DNA of 54,330 nucleotides from Burkholderiales bacterium 68-10 (GTDB lineage Bacteria; Pseudomonadota; Gammaproteobacteria; Burkholderiales; Burkholderiaceae_C): assembly GCA_001897615.1 (NCBI GenBank), contig MKTG01000050.1, forward strand, positions 25,539 to 79,868. Reading direction: 5' to 3'. The notes beneath the pieces were generated by a model. The model was not told the DNA's origin and ran no database searches. It saw nothing but the letters and a program-made list of their open reading frames with translations. A program made the position numbers and the translations under genes. Each line of letters begins with the position of its first letter. The first letter of the stretch is position 1. This document shows positions 33,935 through 43,652 of this stretch, one piece after another.

Positions 33935-35018
33935 ACAGGAAGTTCATCACGTCGCCGTCCTTGACGACGTATTCCTTGCCTTCGGCGCGCATCTTGCCGG
34001 CGTCCTTGGCGCCCTGCTCGCCCTGGTACTGGATGAAGTCGTCGAAGGCGATGGTCTGGGCGCGGATGAAGCCGCGCTCGAAGTCGCCGTGGATCACGCC
34101 GGCCGCCTGCGGCGCGGTGTCGCCGATGTGGATGGTCCAGGCGCGCACTTCCTTGACGCCGGCGGTGAAGTAGGTTTGCAGCCCCAGCAGGCGGAAGGCG
34201 GCGCGGATCAGGCGGGCGAGGCCCGGCTCGCTCTGGCCCATCTCGGCCAGGAACAGCGCCTTGTCCTCCTCCCCCATGTCGGCCATGTCGGCTTCCATCT
34301 TGGCGCAGATGGCCACCACGGGGGCGTTCTGGCGGGCCGCGTATTCGGTCAGGCGATCCAGCAGCGGGTTGTTCTCGAACCCGTCCTCCGACACGTTACC
34401 GACGAACATCGCCGGCTTGGCAGTGATCAGGCACAGGGACTTGAGCAGCGCCTGGTCTTCCTTCGACAGCGCCAGGGTGCGCACCGGCCGGCCCTCGTTC
34501 AGCGCCGCCTGCACCGGCCCCAGCAGCTTGAGCATGGCGGCGGCTTCCTTGTCGTTGCCGCTCTTGGCGGCCTTGGTGTAGCGCTGCACGGCCTTGTCGA
34601 CGGTGCCCAGGTCGGCCAGGCACAGCTCGGTCTGGATGACCTCGATGTCGGAGATCGGGTCGACCTTGCCGGCCACGTGCACCACGTTCTCGTCCTCGAA
34701 GCAGCGCACCACGTTGACGATGGCATCGGTCTCGCGGATGTGGGCCAGGAACTGGTTGCCCAGGCCCTCGCCCTGGCTGGCACCGGCCACCAGGCCGGCA
34801 ATGTCGACGAATTCGACGATGGCCGGCAGCACGCGCTCGGGCTTGACGATGGCGGCCAGCTGCGCCAGCCGCGGGTCGGGCACCTCGACCACGCCGGTGT
34901 TGGGCTCGATGGTGCAGAAGGGGTAGTTCTCGGCCGCGATGCCGGCCTTGGTCAGGGCGTTGAAGAGCGTGGACTTGCCCACGTTGGGCAGGCCCACGAT
35001 GCCGCATTGCAGGCTCAT
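33924..35018 (-). CDS. ychF: Redox-regulated ATPase YchF (Obg-related)
   Basis: A 364-residue P-loop NTPase of the Obg/TRAFAC class, present in nearly all bacteria and associated with ribosomes and stress responses. G1 is [11 protein letters not shown] (about 8-18), G2 lies in [14 protein letters not shown], and G3 is [18 protein letters not shown]. The G4 position reads NVSE instead of NKxD, the change that gives YchF its ATP preference. The C-terminal TGS-like domain ends MNFLFNV. Its 3' end is the island's attachment site, and the inserted copy restores the same C-terminus. Confidence 0.96.
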   Translation of the reverse strand: MSLQCGIVGLPNVGKSTLFNALTKAGIAAENYPFCTIEPNTGVVEVPDPRLAQLAAIVKPERVLPAIVEFVDIAGLVAGASQGEGLGNQFLAHIRETDAIVNVVRCFEDENVVHVAGKVDPISDIEVIQTELCLADLGTVDKAVQRYTKAAKSGNDKEAAAMLKLLGPVQAALNEGRPVRTLALSKEDQALLKSLCLITAKPAMFVGNVSEDGFENNPLLDRLTEYAARQNAPVVAICAKMEADMADMGEEDKALFLAEMGQSEPGLARLIRAAFRLLGLQTYFTAGVKEVRAWTIHIGDTAPQAAGVIHGDFERGFIRAQTIAFDDFIQYQGEQGAKDAGKMRAEGKEYVVKDGDVMNFLFNV

Positions 35019-35126
35019 GGGGAATTCTCTGTGTCAGTCGGGGGAAGCGCCCGATTGTACCGGCGCGGCCGCCTGGCCGCCGGCCCCAGCCCATGGGTCA
35101 AATCGGGCTGCGGCGCTTTTCTGGCG

Positions 35127-35143
35127 AGCGCCAGCAGCTATCA
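35127..35143. repeat. Comamonadaceae repeat AGCGCCAGCAGCTATCA, copy c
   Basis: Full core followed by AAACAGAAGCG, in the 145-base gap between the MOSC gene and ychF, ending about 20 bases before the MOSC stop. Confidence 0.65.
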
Positions 35144-35163
35144 AAACAGAAGCGATGGATATC

Positions 35164-36030
35164 TCAGTCGAATCGCCATTCGGCCGCCACCGCATCACCC
35201 ACGCGCAGCGTGGCGCCGGCGCCCTGCACGATGACGCAGTTCATGCCGAAGGTGACGGCGCCGTCCAGCACCGGGTTGGCGCGGTAGGCCGACAGCGTGG
35301 CCAGCACCTCGGGGCCGACCTCGGCGCTGACCGGATCGACGTTGGGGATGGGGCAGCGCGCGCAGGGCTTGACCGGGCGCAGCACCACCAGCTGGCCTTC
35401 GGCGGTGGTGATGCGCAGCTCGGCCAGCCGGTCCTCGTCCTGCGCCGCCACGCCGTCCAGCACCAGGTTGGGCCGAAAGCGCTCCATGCCCACCGCCGCG
35501 TGGCCGGCGGCGCCCAGGCGGGCGTTCAGCTCGTCCAGCGAGGCGCGGCTGGCCAGCAGCAGCGGAAAGCCGTCGACGAACTCGATCGGCGCCCGCAGCT
35601 CGCCGGTCCAGCGCGGGCTGGCTAGGCGCGTTGCCTCGGGGTCGAAGCGCACCAGCCGCAGGCCGGGCCGGCCCAGAAAGTCGCTGAACCACTGGGCCGC
35701 CACGTCGCCCATGTCCCAGGCGGCCAGCTCGTCGCCCCACACCTGCACGCGGGTGGGCGACTCGACCTGATCGACGCCCAGGTGCAGCGCCAGCATGCCG
35801 GGGGCACGCAGCACCACGTCCTGCGTGCGGATCCGCGGGCGCACCAGCGCCATGCGCGGCAGCTCGCGCTGGGTAACGAAGCGGCCCGCGGCGTCCACCA
35901 CCATCCAGGCGCGGTCCAGGTCCAGCCCGGTGTCCATCAGCAGTGCCTCGCGCACCGCCACGCCGGCGCAGGACTTGACGGGGTGGACGTACAGGGCGGA
36001 CAGCGTGGCGTGCAGATCGGCGGCGGACAT
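35164..36030 (-). CDS. MOSC domain-containing protein
   Basis: A 288-residue protein with an N-terminal MOSC_N beta-barrel (LYVHPVKSCAG near the start) and a C-terminal MOSC domain (RFRPNLVLDG, then LRPVKPCARCPIPNVDP and the final VTFGMNCVIVQ). MOSC proteins include molybdenum-cofactor sulfurases and molybdoenzymes of the YcbX/mARC type. Here KPCARC supplies the conserved cysteine expected to ligate the cofactor. It probably reduces N-hydroxylated compounds using an external electron donor, since no ferredoxin domain is fused. ATG 36030 is preferred to the track start because the first nine residues of the longer form are not conserved-looking. Confidence 0.85.
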   Translation of the reverse strand: MSAADLHATLSALYVHPVKSCAGVAVREALLMDTGLDLDRAWMVVDAAGRFVTQRELPRMALVRPRIRTQDVVLRAPGMLALHLGVDQVESPTRVQVWGDELAAWDMGDVAAQWFSDFLGRPGLRLVRFDPEATRLASPRWTGELRAPIEFVDGFPLLLASRASLDELNARLGAAGHAAVGMERFRPNLVLDGVAAQDEDRLAELRITTAEGQLVVLRPVKPCARCPIPNVDPVSAEVGPEVLATLSAYRANPVLDGAVTFGMNCVIVQGAGATLRVGDAVAAEWRFD

Positions 36031-36110
36031 GGGAGGGGGCGCGGCAAAGCGCGCCATTGTGCGGCATCGGCCGCCCGGGCCGCGCGGGGTCGGCCCCTAC
36101 AATCGCCCGC

Positions 36111-37241
36111 ATGCCCGTTTCCCATGACGTCTGCATCCGCGGCGCCGGCATTGTTGGCCGTTCGCTGGCGCTGCTGCTGGCGCGCGAGCGCCTGCGCGTG
36201 GCCCTGGTGGCGCCGCCGCCGGCCGACGCGCCGCGCCCCGCCGACGTGCGCGCCTACGCCCTCAGCCCCGCCGCGCGCACCCTGCTGGAGTCCCTGCGCT
36301 GCTGGCCCGACGAGCGCGCCGCCACCCCGGTGCTGGACATGCAGGTGTTCGGCGACCAGGGCAGCCAGGTGCGCTTTTCGGCCGCCGAACAAGGCGTGCC
36401 GGCCCTCAACTGGATCGTCGACGTGCCGGCGCTGGAGCAGCGGCTGGCCGAGGCCGTGCGCTACCAGAGCGGCATCGAACTGCTCGACGCCCCCGTCGCC
36501 GCGCCGCTGACCGTGGTGTGCGAAGGCCGCGCCAGCCGCACCCGCGCCGAGCTGGGCGTGGACTGGCAGGTCACGCCCTACCCGCAGCAGGCCATCGCCA
36601 CCCGGCTGGACTGCGAACGCCCGCACGGCCAGGTGGCGCGCCAGTGGTTCACGCCCGAGGGCGAGATCCTGGCCTTTTTGCCGCTGGACGGCGCGCAGGG
36701 CCGGCAGGTGGCGGTGGTCTGGTCGGTGCGGAGCGAGCGCCTGGCCGAGCTGCTGGCGCTGGACGACGGCGCCTTTGCCGCCCGCCTGCACGACATCAGC
36801 GGCGGCGCCCTGGGCGCGCTGCACCTGGGCAGCCCGCGCGCGCACTGGCCACTGCTGCTAGGGCGCGCCACGCGCTGGGTCGGCGCCCTGCCGGGGCGGC
36901 CGGGCGAAAGCTTCGCGCTGGCCGGCGACGCCGCCCACGCCATGCACCCGCTGGCCGGCCAGGGCCTGAACGTGGGCCTGGGCGACGTGGCCGAGCTGGC
37001 GCGCCAGCTGGCCGCGCGCGAAAGCTGGCGTTCGCCGGGCGACCTGAAGCTGCTGCGCCGCTACGAACGCGCCCGCCAGGCCGACTGGTTGCGCATGAGC
37101 CTGGCCACCGACGCCTTGCAGCAGCTGTTCAGCCGCCCCGAGGCCGCCGCCACCGCGCTGCGCCACTGGGGCATGGCCGCGTTCGAGCAGAGCGGGCCGA
37201 TCAAGCGCCGCATCGCCCGCCTGGCGATGGGAACTGGCTGA
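36111..37241 (+). CDS. UbiH/COQ6-family FAD-dependent hydroxylase
   Basis: A 376-residue flavoprotein monooxygenase of the ubiquinone-biosynthesis hydroxylase family. The N-terminal dinucleotide-binding motif is GAGIVG (residues 11-16). The second FAD motif GDAAHAMHPLAGQGLNVGLGD near residue 272 is diagnostic. It likely hydroxylates the aromatic ring of a ubiquinone precursor; UbiH, UbiI and UbiF cannot be separated by eye, so no symbol is assigned. ATG 36111 begins directly before the Rossmann strand and is preferred to the track's upstream start. The dsbC gene follows 51 bases downstream. Confidence 0.88.
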   Translation: MPVSHDVCIRGAGIVGRSLALLLARERLRVALVAPPPADAPRPADVRAYALSPAARTLLESLRCWPDERAATPVLDMQVFGDQGSQVRFSAAEQGVPALNWIVDVPALEQRLAEAVRYQSGIELLDAPVAAPLTVVCEGRASRTRAELGVDWQVTPYPQQAIATRLDCERPHGQVARQWFTPEGEILAFLPLDGAQGRQVAVVWSVRSERLAELLALDDGAFAARLHDISGGALGALHLGSPRAHWPLLLGRATRWVGALPGRPGESFALAGDAAHAMHPLAGQGLNVGLGDVAELARQLAARESWRSPGDLKLLRRYERARQADWLRMSLATDALQQLFSRPEAAATALRHWGMAAFEQSGPIKRRIARLAMGTG

Positions 37242-37292
37242 GCGTCCACGGCTCTGACCGTGGCACCCCTTTTCATCCGCTTTTTTTTCGAC

Positions 37293-38009
37293 ATGACACC
37301 CATTGCCCTTCTGCGCCCTGCCCTGGCGGCGCTGTGCCTGGCGCTGCCGCTGGCTGGCGCCGCACAAGAATCGACCATCCGCAAGAACCTGGGCGAGCGC
37401 GTCCCAGCCCTGAGCCAGATCGACGAAATCAGCAAGACCGCGATGCCCGGCCTGTTCGAGGTGCGCGTGGGCACCGACGTGCTCTACACCGACGCCGAAG
37501 GCAACTTTCTGCTGCACGGCAACCTGCTGGACACGCGCAACGGCCGCAACCTGACCGAGGAGCGCATGGACAAGCTGCTGGCGGTCGACTTCAAGACGCT
37601 GAACCTGAAGCACGCCATCACCATGGTGCGCGGCAACGGCAAGCGCAAGCTGGCGGTGTTCGAGGACCCCAACTGCGGCTACTGCAAGCGCTTTGAAAAA
37701 GACCTGCAGAAGATCGACAACGTCACCGTGCACCTGTTCCTGATCCCGATCCTGGGCGAAGACTCGGTCACCAAGTCGCGCCAGATCTGGTGCGCCGCCG
37801 ACAAGGCCAAGAGCTGGAACGACTGGATGCTGCGCGACGTCGCCCCCAAGGGCAACGCCATCTGCAACACCGAGGCGCTGACCGTCAACCTGGACTTCGC
37901 CACCAGGCACCGCATCACCGGCACGCCCACGCTGATCTTCGAAGACGGCTCGCGCGTGCCCGGCGCCATTGGCGCGGCGCAGGTCGAAGAGCGCCTGGCC
38001 AAGCGCTGA
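37293..38009 (+). CDS. dsbC: Thiol:disulfide interchange protein DsbC family
   Basis: A 238-residue periplasmic disulfide isomerase/reductase. The signal peptide ends at about AGAAQ (residue 24). An N-terminal dimerisation domain with VRVGTDVLYTDAEGNFLLHG is followed by the thioredoxin domain with active site CGYC (Cys128, Cys131) in VFEDPNCGYCKRFEKDL. The cis-proline loop GTPT appears near residue 210. Another cysteine pair (WCAADKA and AICNTE) matches the structural disulfide of DsbC. The track uses a GTG 11 codons upstream; ATG 37293 starts a normal signal peptide and is preferred. Confidence 0.92.
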   Translation: MTPIALLRPALAALCLALPLAGAAQESTIRKNLGERVPALSQIDEISKTAMPGLFEVRVGTDVLYTDAEGNFLLHGNLLDTRNGRNLTEERMDKLLAVDFKTLNLKHAITMVRGNGKRKLAVFEDPNCGYCKRFEKDLQKIDNVTVHLFLIPILGEDSVTKSRQIWCAADKAKSWNDWMLRDVAPKGNAICNTEALTVNLDFATRHRITGTPTLIFEDGSRVPGAIGAAQVEERLAKR

Positions 38010-38024
38010 CCGGCCGAGCCCGCC

Positions 38025-39827
38025 GTGCCGCGCCGCGCCGCCGCCACCGCGCCCACGCCGGCGCCCGTGCGCCACGAGGTGCGCATCGCCAGCCTGCACG
38101 GCCACCGCTACGCCGTGCGCCTGCGCATCGAGCGGCCGGCCGCCACGCAGCGCGTGTCGCTGCCGGCCTGGATCCCGGGCAGCTACCTGATCCGCGAATT
38201 CGCCCGCCACCTGCTGCCCATCACCGCCAGCCAGGGCCGCGCCGCGCGCGCCTGCCGCCAGATCGACAAGAGCAGCTGGGACATCGACTGCGACCCGCGC
38301 CGGCCGCTGGAGCTGCGCTACGAGGTGTACGCCTTCGACACCTCGGTGCGCACCGCCTGGCTGGACGGCGAGCGGGGCTTCTTCAACGGCACCAGCCTGC
38401 TGCTGCGCGTGCACGGGCAGGAACAGGCGGCGCACGAACTCACCGTGCACGCCCCGCCGCAGCGGCGCGACTGGCAGCTGGCCACCGCCATGACGCCGGT
38501 GCAGGTCGACGCGCGCGGCTTTGGCCGCTACCGCGCCGACGACTACGACGAGCTGGTCGACCACCCGGTCGAGCTGGGCACGTTCTGGAGCGGCCACTTC
38601 AAGGCCGGCGGCGTGCCGCACCGCTTCGTGGTGGCGGGCGCGCCAGCCGCCTTCGACGGCGAGCGCCTGCTGCGCGACACGCAAAAGATCTGCGAAACCG
38701 CCATCCGCCTGTGGCACGGCGCCAAGGCGCCGCCGCACCGGCGCTACCTGTTCATGCTCAACGCCGTGGGCGACGGCTACGGCGGCCTGGAGCACCGCGC
38801 CAGCACCGCCCTGATCTGCGGCCGCCACGAGCTGCCGCGCCACGACTCGCCCGCCAGCGCGGCACAGGTGGGCGACGGCTACGTCACCCTGCTGGGCCTG
38901 ATCAGCCACGAGTACTTCCACGCCTGGAACGTCAAGCGCCTGAAGCCGGCCGAATTCGCCCCCTACGACTTCACGCGCGAGAACTACACCCGCCTGCTGT
39001 GGTTCTTCGAGGGCTTCACCAGCTACTACGACGACCTGCTGCTGCGCCGCGCCGGCCTGCTGGACGACGCCGCCTATCTGAAGCTGCTGACCAAGACCAT
39101 CAACCAGGTGCAGCAGGCGCCGGGCCGCCACGTGCAGTCGGTGGCGCAGGCCAGCTTCGACGCCTGGGTGCGCTACTACCGGCCGGACGAGAACACCCCC
39201 AACAGCACCATCAGCTACTACACCAAGGGCGCGCTGGTGGCGCTGTGCTTCGACCTGACGCTGCGCCGCGAAGGCCGCGCCACGCTCGACGACGTGATGC
39301 GGGCTGTGTGGCAGCGCTGCCGCGGCGGCCCCATGACCGAGACCGACTTCGCCGACACCCTGGCCCAGCTCGGCGGGCGCCGCTTCGACGCCGAAATCGC
39401 CGCCTGGGTGCACGGCACCGACGAGCTGCCGCTGCGCCCGCTGCTGCAGGCGCAGGGCGTGCAGGTGCTGGACGAGCCCTCGCAACTGGCGCAGACACTG
39501 GGCCTGCGCGTGGACGACGGCCCTGGCGTCCGCATCAAGGTGGTGCTCGACGGCAGCCCCGCCGCCGCCGCCGGCCTGGCCGCGGGTGACGAATGGCTGG
39601 GCGTCGAGCTGCCGGCGCCGACGCCGCGCGGCGCCGCCAGCGGCTGGCGCCTGAACCAGCTGGACGATCTGCCGCTGTACGCCGGCCGCGCGCGCCAGCT
39701 CGTCGCCCTGGTGGCGCGCGACCAGCGCCTGCTGCGCCTGCCGCTGGCCCTGCCGGACAAATCCACCACCTGGCGGCTGGCGCCGCCGGGCAAGGCCGAC
39801 GCCGCCGCGTCGTGGCCCGGCCGCTGA
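38025..39827 (+). CDS. M61-family metallopeptidase with PDZ domain
   Basis: A 600-residue protein like the M61 glycyl aminopeptidases. The zinc-binding motif HEYFH (His295, Glu296, His299) lies in LISHEYFHAWNVKRLKP, with the third ligand probably Glu329 in WFFEGFTSYYDD. The N-terminal half is the beta-rich domain with LPAWIPGSYLIREFARHL, and the C-terminal about 110 residues form a PDZ-like domain (DGSPAAAAGLAAGDEWLGVE). No signal peptide is evident from the GTG 38025 start, so it may be cytoplasmic. It follows dsbC by 15 bases and overlaps the next gene by 16, suggesting one transcript. Confidence 0.87.
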   Translation: MPRRAAATAPTPAPVRHEVRIASLHGHRYAVRLRIERPAATQRVSLPAWIPGSYLIREFARHLLPITASQGRAARACRQIDKSSWDIDCDPRRPLELRYEVYAFDTSVRTAWLDGERGFFNGTSLLLRVHGQEQAAHELTVHAPPQRRDWQLATAMTPVQVDARGFGRYRADDYDELVDHPVELGTFWSGHFKAGGVPHRFVVAGAPAAFDGERLLRDTQKICETAIRLWHGAKAPPHRRYLFMLNAVGDGYGGLEHRASTALICGRHELPRHDSPASAAQVGDGYVTLLGLISHEYFHAWNVKRLKPAEFAPYDFTRENYTRLLWFFEGFTSYYDDLLLRRAGLLDDAAYLKLLTKTINQVQQAPGRHVQSVAQASFDAWVRYYRPDENTPNSTISYYTKGALVALCFDLTLRREGRATLDDVMRAVWQRCRGGPMTETDFADTLAQLGGRRFDAEIAAWVHGTDELPLRPLLQAQGVQVLDEPSQLAQTLGLRVDDGPGVRIKVVLDGSPAAAAGLAAGDEWLGVELPAPTPRGAASGWRLNQLDDLPLYAGRARQLVALVARDQRLLRLPLALPDKSTTWRLAPPGKADAAASWPGR

Positions 39828-40939
39828 GCATCCACCCCGGCCGGCGCGCCCTGCTGGCCACCACCGCGCTGGTGCTGCTGCTGCACGCGCTGGCCCTGGC
39901 GCTGCTGGGCCAGCTGCTGCGCCCGCCCAGCATCTTGCGCAACGTGGCGCCGCCCTTCTACACCCGCACGATCACGCCCGAAGCCCCCGCGGCAGCGGTA
40001 GTGGCGCAGCGCGCGCCCGCGCCTGCTGTTTCCAAGACAAAACGGCCTGTAGCGCGCATCCAGCGTGCGCCAGCAGCTCCTGAAACAGAAGCAAACCAGG
40101 CCACGGCGCCATCGCCCGCGGCCTCCGGCGCCGAGGCCGCCGACGCAGCGCTGGCCGCCGGCGCCCCCGAAGCGCCGGCATCCGCCGCCTCCGCCGCGCT
40201 GGCCCAGCAGGAGCTGCCCGACAGCGCCACCCCCCCAGCGCCAGACAGCGCCGCCGCCACGCCCCCGGCCACCGCCGCCAGCGCCGCCGAGCCCGCCTTC
40301 CTGGCCCAGTGGCCCGGCGACACCCGCCTGCGCTACACCCTGGGCGGCAACTACCGCGGCGAGCTGCACGGCGACGCCCGCGTGCTGTGGCAGCGCGAGG
40401 GCACGCGCTACCACACGGCGGTGCAGCTCGACGTCGGCCTGCTGCTGTCCATGAGCCTGACCAGCCAGGGCCAGATCACCGCCGCCGGCCTGCAACCGGC
40501 CGTGTTCGAGGAGCAGGTGCGCCAGCGCCGCCGTGGCGTGCGCCTGGACGAGGACGTGCGGCTCAACAACGGCGAGCGGCTGCCACGCCCGGCCGGCGTG
40601 CAGGACGCCGCCAGCCAGTTCGTCGAACTCGGCCACCGCCTGGCCACCGGCCAGATCAGCGCCCAGCCCGGCAGCGCCATCACCCTGTGGCTGGCGCGCC
40701 CGGGCGGCGTGGACGAATGGACTTACGACGTGGTGGGCGAAGACACCCTGCACCTGCCGCGCCTGGGCGCCGTGCGCGCCCTGCACTTCAAGCCGCGCCC
40801 CCTGGCCAAGCCACGCGGGCCGATTCAAGCAGAGATCTGGTTCGCCCCCACGCTGCAATACCTGCCGGTGCGCATCCGCATCACCCAGGGCGCCGACAGC
40901 TACATGGACCTGCTGGTGGAGACCATCGAGCAGCGCTGA
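39812..40939 (+). CDS. DUF3108-like protein with N-terminal membrane anchor and low-complexity linker
   Basis: A 375-residue protein from GTG 39812, overlapping the M61 gene by 16 bases. A hydrophobic helix at about 14-36 (LLATTALVLLLHALALALLG) anchors it in the inner membrane. An alanine/proline-rich linker (about 55-165) leads to a beta-rich C-terminal domain beginning LRYTLGGNYRGELHGDARVLW, which resembles DUF3108. That family is predicted periplasmic and of unknown function. Part of the linker (RAPAAPETEAN) is encoded by a degenerate copy of the Comamonadaceae repeat at 40033-40095. The longer ORF in the track is read-through of the overlapping frame. Confidence 0.7.
   Translation: MARPLSIHPGRRALLATTALVLLLHALALALLGQLLRPPSILRNVAPPFYTRTITPEAPAAAVVAQRAPAPAVSKTKRPVARIQRAPAAPETEANQATAPSPAASGAEAADAALAAGAPEAPASAASAALAQQELPDSATPPAPDSAAATPPATAASAAEPAFLAQWPGDTRLRYTLGGNYRGELHGDARVLWQREGTRYHTAVQLDVGLLLSMSLTSQGQITAAGLQPAVFEEQVRQRRRGVRLDEDVRLNNGERLPRPAGVQDAASQFVELGHRLATGQISAQPGSAITLWLARPGGVDEWTYDVVGEDTLHLPRLGAVRALHFKPRPLAKPRGPIQAEIWFAPTLQYLPVRIRITQGADSYMDLLVETIEQR
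40033..40095. repeat. Comamonadaceae repeat inside the DUF3108 coding sequence, copy d
   Basis: AGCGTGCGCCAGCAGCTCCT and following GAAACAGAAGC are a diverged copy of the dispersed repeat, in frame within the alanine/proline linker. Confidence 0.55.
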
Positions 40940-40945
40940 TGCTCT

Positions 40946-40967
40946 TGATTTTATAGCTACCGGCGCA
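40946..40967. repeat. Comamonadaceae repeat, copy e
   Basis: TTGATTTTATAGCTACCGGCGCA, inverted orientation, begins 7 bases after the DUF3108 stop in the 102-base gap to paaK. Confidence 0.55.
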
Positions 40968-41041
40968 CGTTGCACGGGCGCCAGAGCCTGGAATGACTTG
41001 GAAAACCCAGCGCCGCCCGCGACCCGCCGCGCGGCGGCCGC

Positions 41042-42349
41042 TCACTTGGGCCGCAGGTCCACCACGCGGCGCGCCTTGCCCACGCTGCGCTCGATGCCGC
41101 CCTCCGGTTTGAGCTCGATCTGCACGCTGCTGCCGACGTAGATCTTGATTTCGTGCTGCAGCAGCTTGGCGGCGGCGCGGGCGTCGATGTGCTGCGGGTC
41201 GAGGCCGGGTGCCACCTCGACCTGCACCTTCAGCTCGTCCAGCGGGCCGTCGCGCGTCAGCACGCACTGGTAGTTGGGCGACAGCTCGGGGCGCTTCAAG
41301 ATCAGCTCCTCGATCTGCGTGGGGAAGACGTTGACGCCGCGGATGATCATCATGTCGTCGGTGCGGCCGGTGATCTTCTGCATGCGGCGCATGGTGCGCG
41401 CGGTGCCGGGCAGCAGGCGCGTCAAATCGCGCGTGCGGTAGCGGATGATGGGCAGCGCCTCTTTCGTCAGGCTGGTGAACACCAATTCGCCCTCCTGCCC
41501 GTCGGGCAGCACGGCGCCGGTCTCGGGGTCGATGATCTCGGGGTAGAAGTGGTCTTCCCAGATGGTGGGGCCGTCCTTGGTCTCGACGCATTCGTTGGCC
41601 ACGCCGGGGCCCATGACCTCGGACAGGCCGTAGATGTCGACGGCGTCGATGGCCATGCGCTTTTCGATCGCCTGGCGCATCTCGTTGGTCCAGGGTTCGG
41701 CGCCGAAGATGCCCACGCGCAGCGACAGCGCCTTGGGGTCCAGCCCCATCTGTTCGACCTGCTCGCAGATCGCCAGCATGTAGCTGGGGGTGACGGTGAT
41801 CAGGTCGGGCTTGAAGTCCAGAATGAGCTGGATCTGCTTTTCGGTCTGGCCGCCGCCGAACGGCACCACCGTCAGGCCCAGGCGCTCGGCCCCATAGTGC
41901 GCGCCCATGCCGCCGGTGAACAGGCCGTAGCCATAGCTCTGGTGCAGCATGTCGCCCGGCCGCGCGCCGGCGGCGCGCAGCGAGCGCGCCACCACGTCGG
42001 CCCAGGTGTCGATGTCCTTGCGCGTGTAGCCCACCACGGTGGGCTTGCCGGTGGTGCCACTGCTGGCGTGGATGCGCACGATCTGATCGCGCTGCACGGC
42101 GAACATGCCGAAGGGGTAGTGGTCGCGCAGATCCTGCTTGGTGGTGAAGGGGAATCTGGCCAGGTCTTCCAGGCGCTGGCAGTCGTCCGGGTGCACGCCG
42201 GCGGCGTCGAACTTGGCCTTGTAGACCGGCGAGTGGGCGTAGGCGTGGGCCAGCGTGGCCTTCAGGCGGCCCAGTTGCAGCGCGCGCAGCTCGTCGATGC
42301 TGGCTTTTTCGATCGGCTCCAGCGGAAAGGTCTTGGTGGTGGTGTTCAT
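41042..42349 (-). CDS. paaK: Phenylacetate-CoA ligase
   Basis: A 435-residue adenylate-forming enzyme that converts phenylacetate, ATP and CoA to phenylacetyl-CoA, the entry step of the aerobic paa pathway. The P-loop is ASSGTTGKPTVV (near residue 93). TVTPSYMLAICEQ, IDIYGLSEVMGPG and the hinge region TGRTDDMMIIRGVNVFPTQIE are all typical. The last lysine-bearing segment (SVGKARRVVDLRPK) closes the mobile C-terminal domain. It overlaps paaI by 4 bases (ATGA) and ends the minus-strand paaG-I-K run. Length matches the family. Confidence 0.95.
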   Translation of the reverse strand: MNTTTKTFPLEPIEKASIDELRALQLGRLKATLAHAYAHSPVYKAKFDAAGVHPDDCQRLEDLARFPFTTKQDLRDHYPFGMFAVQRDQIVRIHASSGTTGKPTVVGYTRKDIDTWADVVARSLRAAGARPGDMLHQSYGYGLFTGGMGAHYGAERLGLTVVPFGGGQTEKQIQLILDFKPDLITVTPSYMLAICEQVEQMGLDPKALSLRVGIFGAEPWTNEMRQAIEKRMAIDAVDIYGLSEVMGPGVANECVETKDGPTIWEDHFYPEIIDPETGAVLPDGQEGELVFTSLTKEALPIIRYRTRDLTRLLPGTARTMRRMQKITGRTDDMMIIRGVNVFPTQIEELILKRPELSPNYQCVLTRDGPLDELKVQVEVAPGLDPQHIDARAAAKLLQHEIKIYVGSSVQIELKPEGGIERSVGKARRVVDLRPK

Positions 42350-42813
42350 GCACCGCTCTCCTGGCTCGGGGGTTCGTCAGGCAGCACGTGGCCCTTGATC
42401 TGCGCGCTCTTGCCGCGAAACAGCGCCACGGTGTCGCCTCGCTGGTTGGTCACGCGCATGTCGTACACGCCGTGGCGGCCGCTTTGCACCTGCTCGACGC
42501 CCTCGCAGGTGAGCACGTCACCCAGCTGCGCGGGCTTGAGAAACTCGATGCCGCAGCCGGCCGCCACGGTGTTGTGGTTGCGGCTGTTGCAGGCAAAGGC
42601 AAAGGTCGAGTCGGCCAGCGTGAAGATGAAGCCGCCGTGGCAGATCTGGTGGCCGTTCAGGTGCAGCGGCCGCACCGTCATGCGCATGACGGCGCGGCCG
42701 GGTTCGCAGGCGAGCAGCTGCATGCCCATGGTCTCGCGCGAGGCGCGGTCGGCGGCGAACATGGCCTCGCCCACGCGGCGCGCCAGCGCCTGTGCGGCTT
42801 GTGCATGGCTCAT
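42346..42813 (-). CDS. paaI: Hydroxyphenylacetyl-CoA thioesterase PaaI
   Basis: A 155-residue hotdog-fold thioesterase. The motif NGHQICHGGFIFTLADSTFAFACNS holds the catalytic Asp in the LADS helix. Its role in the pathway is to release trapped CoA from ring-hydroxylated or stalled intermediates. ATG 42813 is the first start in the correct frame after the paaG stop, 2 bases away. The much longer ORF in the track is read-through upstream. Overlap with paaK and tight spacing to paaG indicate one operon. Confidence 0.92.
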   Translation of the reverse strand: MSHAQAAQALARRVGEAMFAADRASRETMGMQLLACEPGRAVMRMTVRPLHLNGHQICHGGFIFTLADSTFAFACNSRNHNTVAAGCGIEFLKPAQLGDVLTCEGVEQVQSGRHGVYDMRVTNQRGDTVALFRGKSAQIKGHVLPDEPPSQESGA

Positions 42814-42815
42814 GC

Positions 42816-43619
42816 TCACTCGCCCCTGAACTGCGCAGGGCGCTTTTGCAGGAAGGCCGTCACGCCCTCGATGTAGTCGTGCGTGAAGCCCAGGCGCGAC
42901 TGCACGTCGCGCTCCAGGTCCAGCTGCTCGTCCAGGCTGTGGGTGTGGGCACCGCGCAGCAGGTGGCGCGTGGCCACCAGCGCCTTGGTGGGCATGGCGG
43001 CCAGGCGCTGGGCCAGGGCCCTGGCGGCGGCCAGGGCGTCGTCCTGCACGTCCCAGATCATGCCCATGGCCTTGGCGTCCTGCGCGCTCAGCTTGTCGCC
43101 GGTCAGGCACAGCGCCATGGCGCGCGCCAACCCGATGCGCTGCGGCAGCAGCCAGGTGCCGCCGCTGTCGGGCACCAGGCCGATCTTGCTGAAGGCCTGG
43201 ATGAAACTGGCGCCCGGCGCAGCGATGGTGACATCGCAGGCCATGGCCACCGACGCGCCCGCGCCAGCCGCCACGCCGTTGACCGCGCACACCGTGGGCA
43301 CGCCCAGGTTGACCAGGCGCCGCGTGGTGGGATTGAAGGCCTGCTCGATCACCGGGCCGGGGTCGGCGCGGTGCATCAGGTCGGCGCCGTCGCGAAAGTC
43401 GAACTCCGACAGGTCGGCGCCGGCGCAGAACGCGCGGCCGGCACCAGTCAGCACCAGCGCGCGGATGGCGCGGTTGGCCTGCACGCGGTCGAGCGCGGCC
43501 CACAGATCGCGGTGCATCTGGCGCGTGAAGCTGTTGAGCGAGGCGGGACGGTTGAGCGTGAGGACGGCGATCGCGCCGTCTTCCTCGTAGAGCACCGACG
43601 GCTCCGCGGGTGATGTCAT
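42816..43619 (-). CDS. paaG: Enoyl-CoA hydratase/isomerase family protein, probable PaaG
   Basis: A 267-residue crotonase-fold enzyme. Oxyanion-hole segments are [14 protein letters not shown] and [16 protein letters not shown], and [15 protein letters not shown] carries the aspartate usual for PaaG. PaaG isomerises ring-1,2-epoxyphenylacetyl-CoA to the oxepin form and acts again as a cis-trans enoyl isomerase. Position as first gene of the run with paaI and paaK supports this assignment. The gene is divergent from a second crotonase 125 bases away. Confidence 0.85.
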   Translation of the reverse strand: MTSPAEPSVLYEEDGAIAVLTLNRPASLNSFTRQMHRDLWAALDRVQANRAIRALVLTGAGRAFCAGADLSEFDFRDGADLMHRADPGPVIEQAFNPTTRRLVNLGVPTVCAVNGVAAGAGASVAMACDVTIAAPGASFIQAFSKIGLVPDSGGTWLLPQRIGLARAMALCLTGDKLSAQDAKAMGMIWDVQDDALAAARALAQRLAAMPTKALVATRHLLRGAHTHSLDEQLDLERDVQSRLGFTHDYIEGVTAFLQKRPAQFRGE

Positions 43620-43652
43620 GGCTTGTCTCCTTGGTGCGCGAATTTACCATTG

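Noticed and set aside
36858-39485. 875-codon minus-strand ORF
   Set aside because: Antisense to the ubiH-type, dsbC and M61 genes, all of which have clear catalytic motifs; shadow frame.
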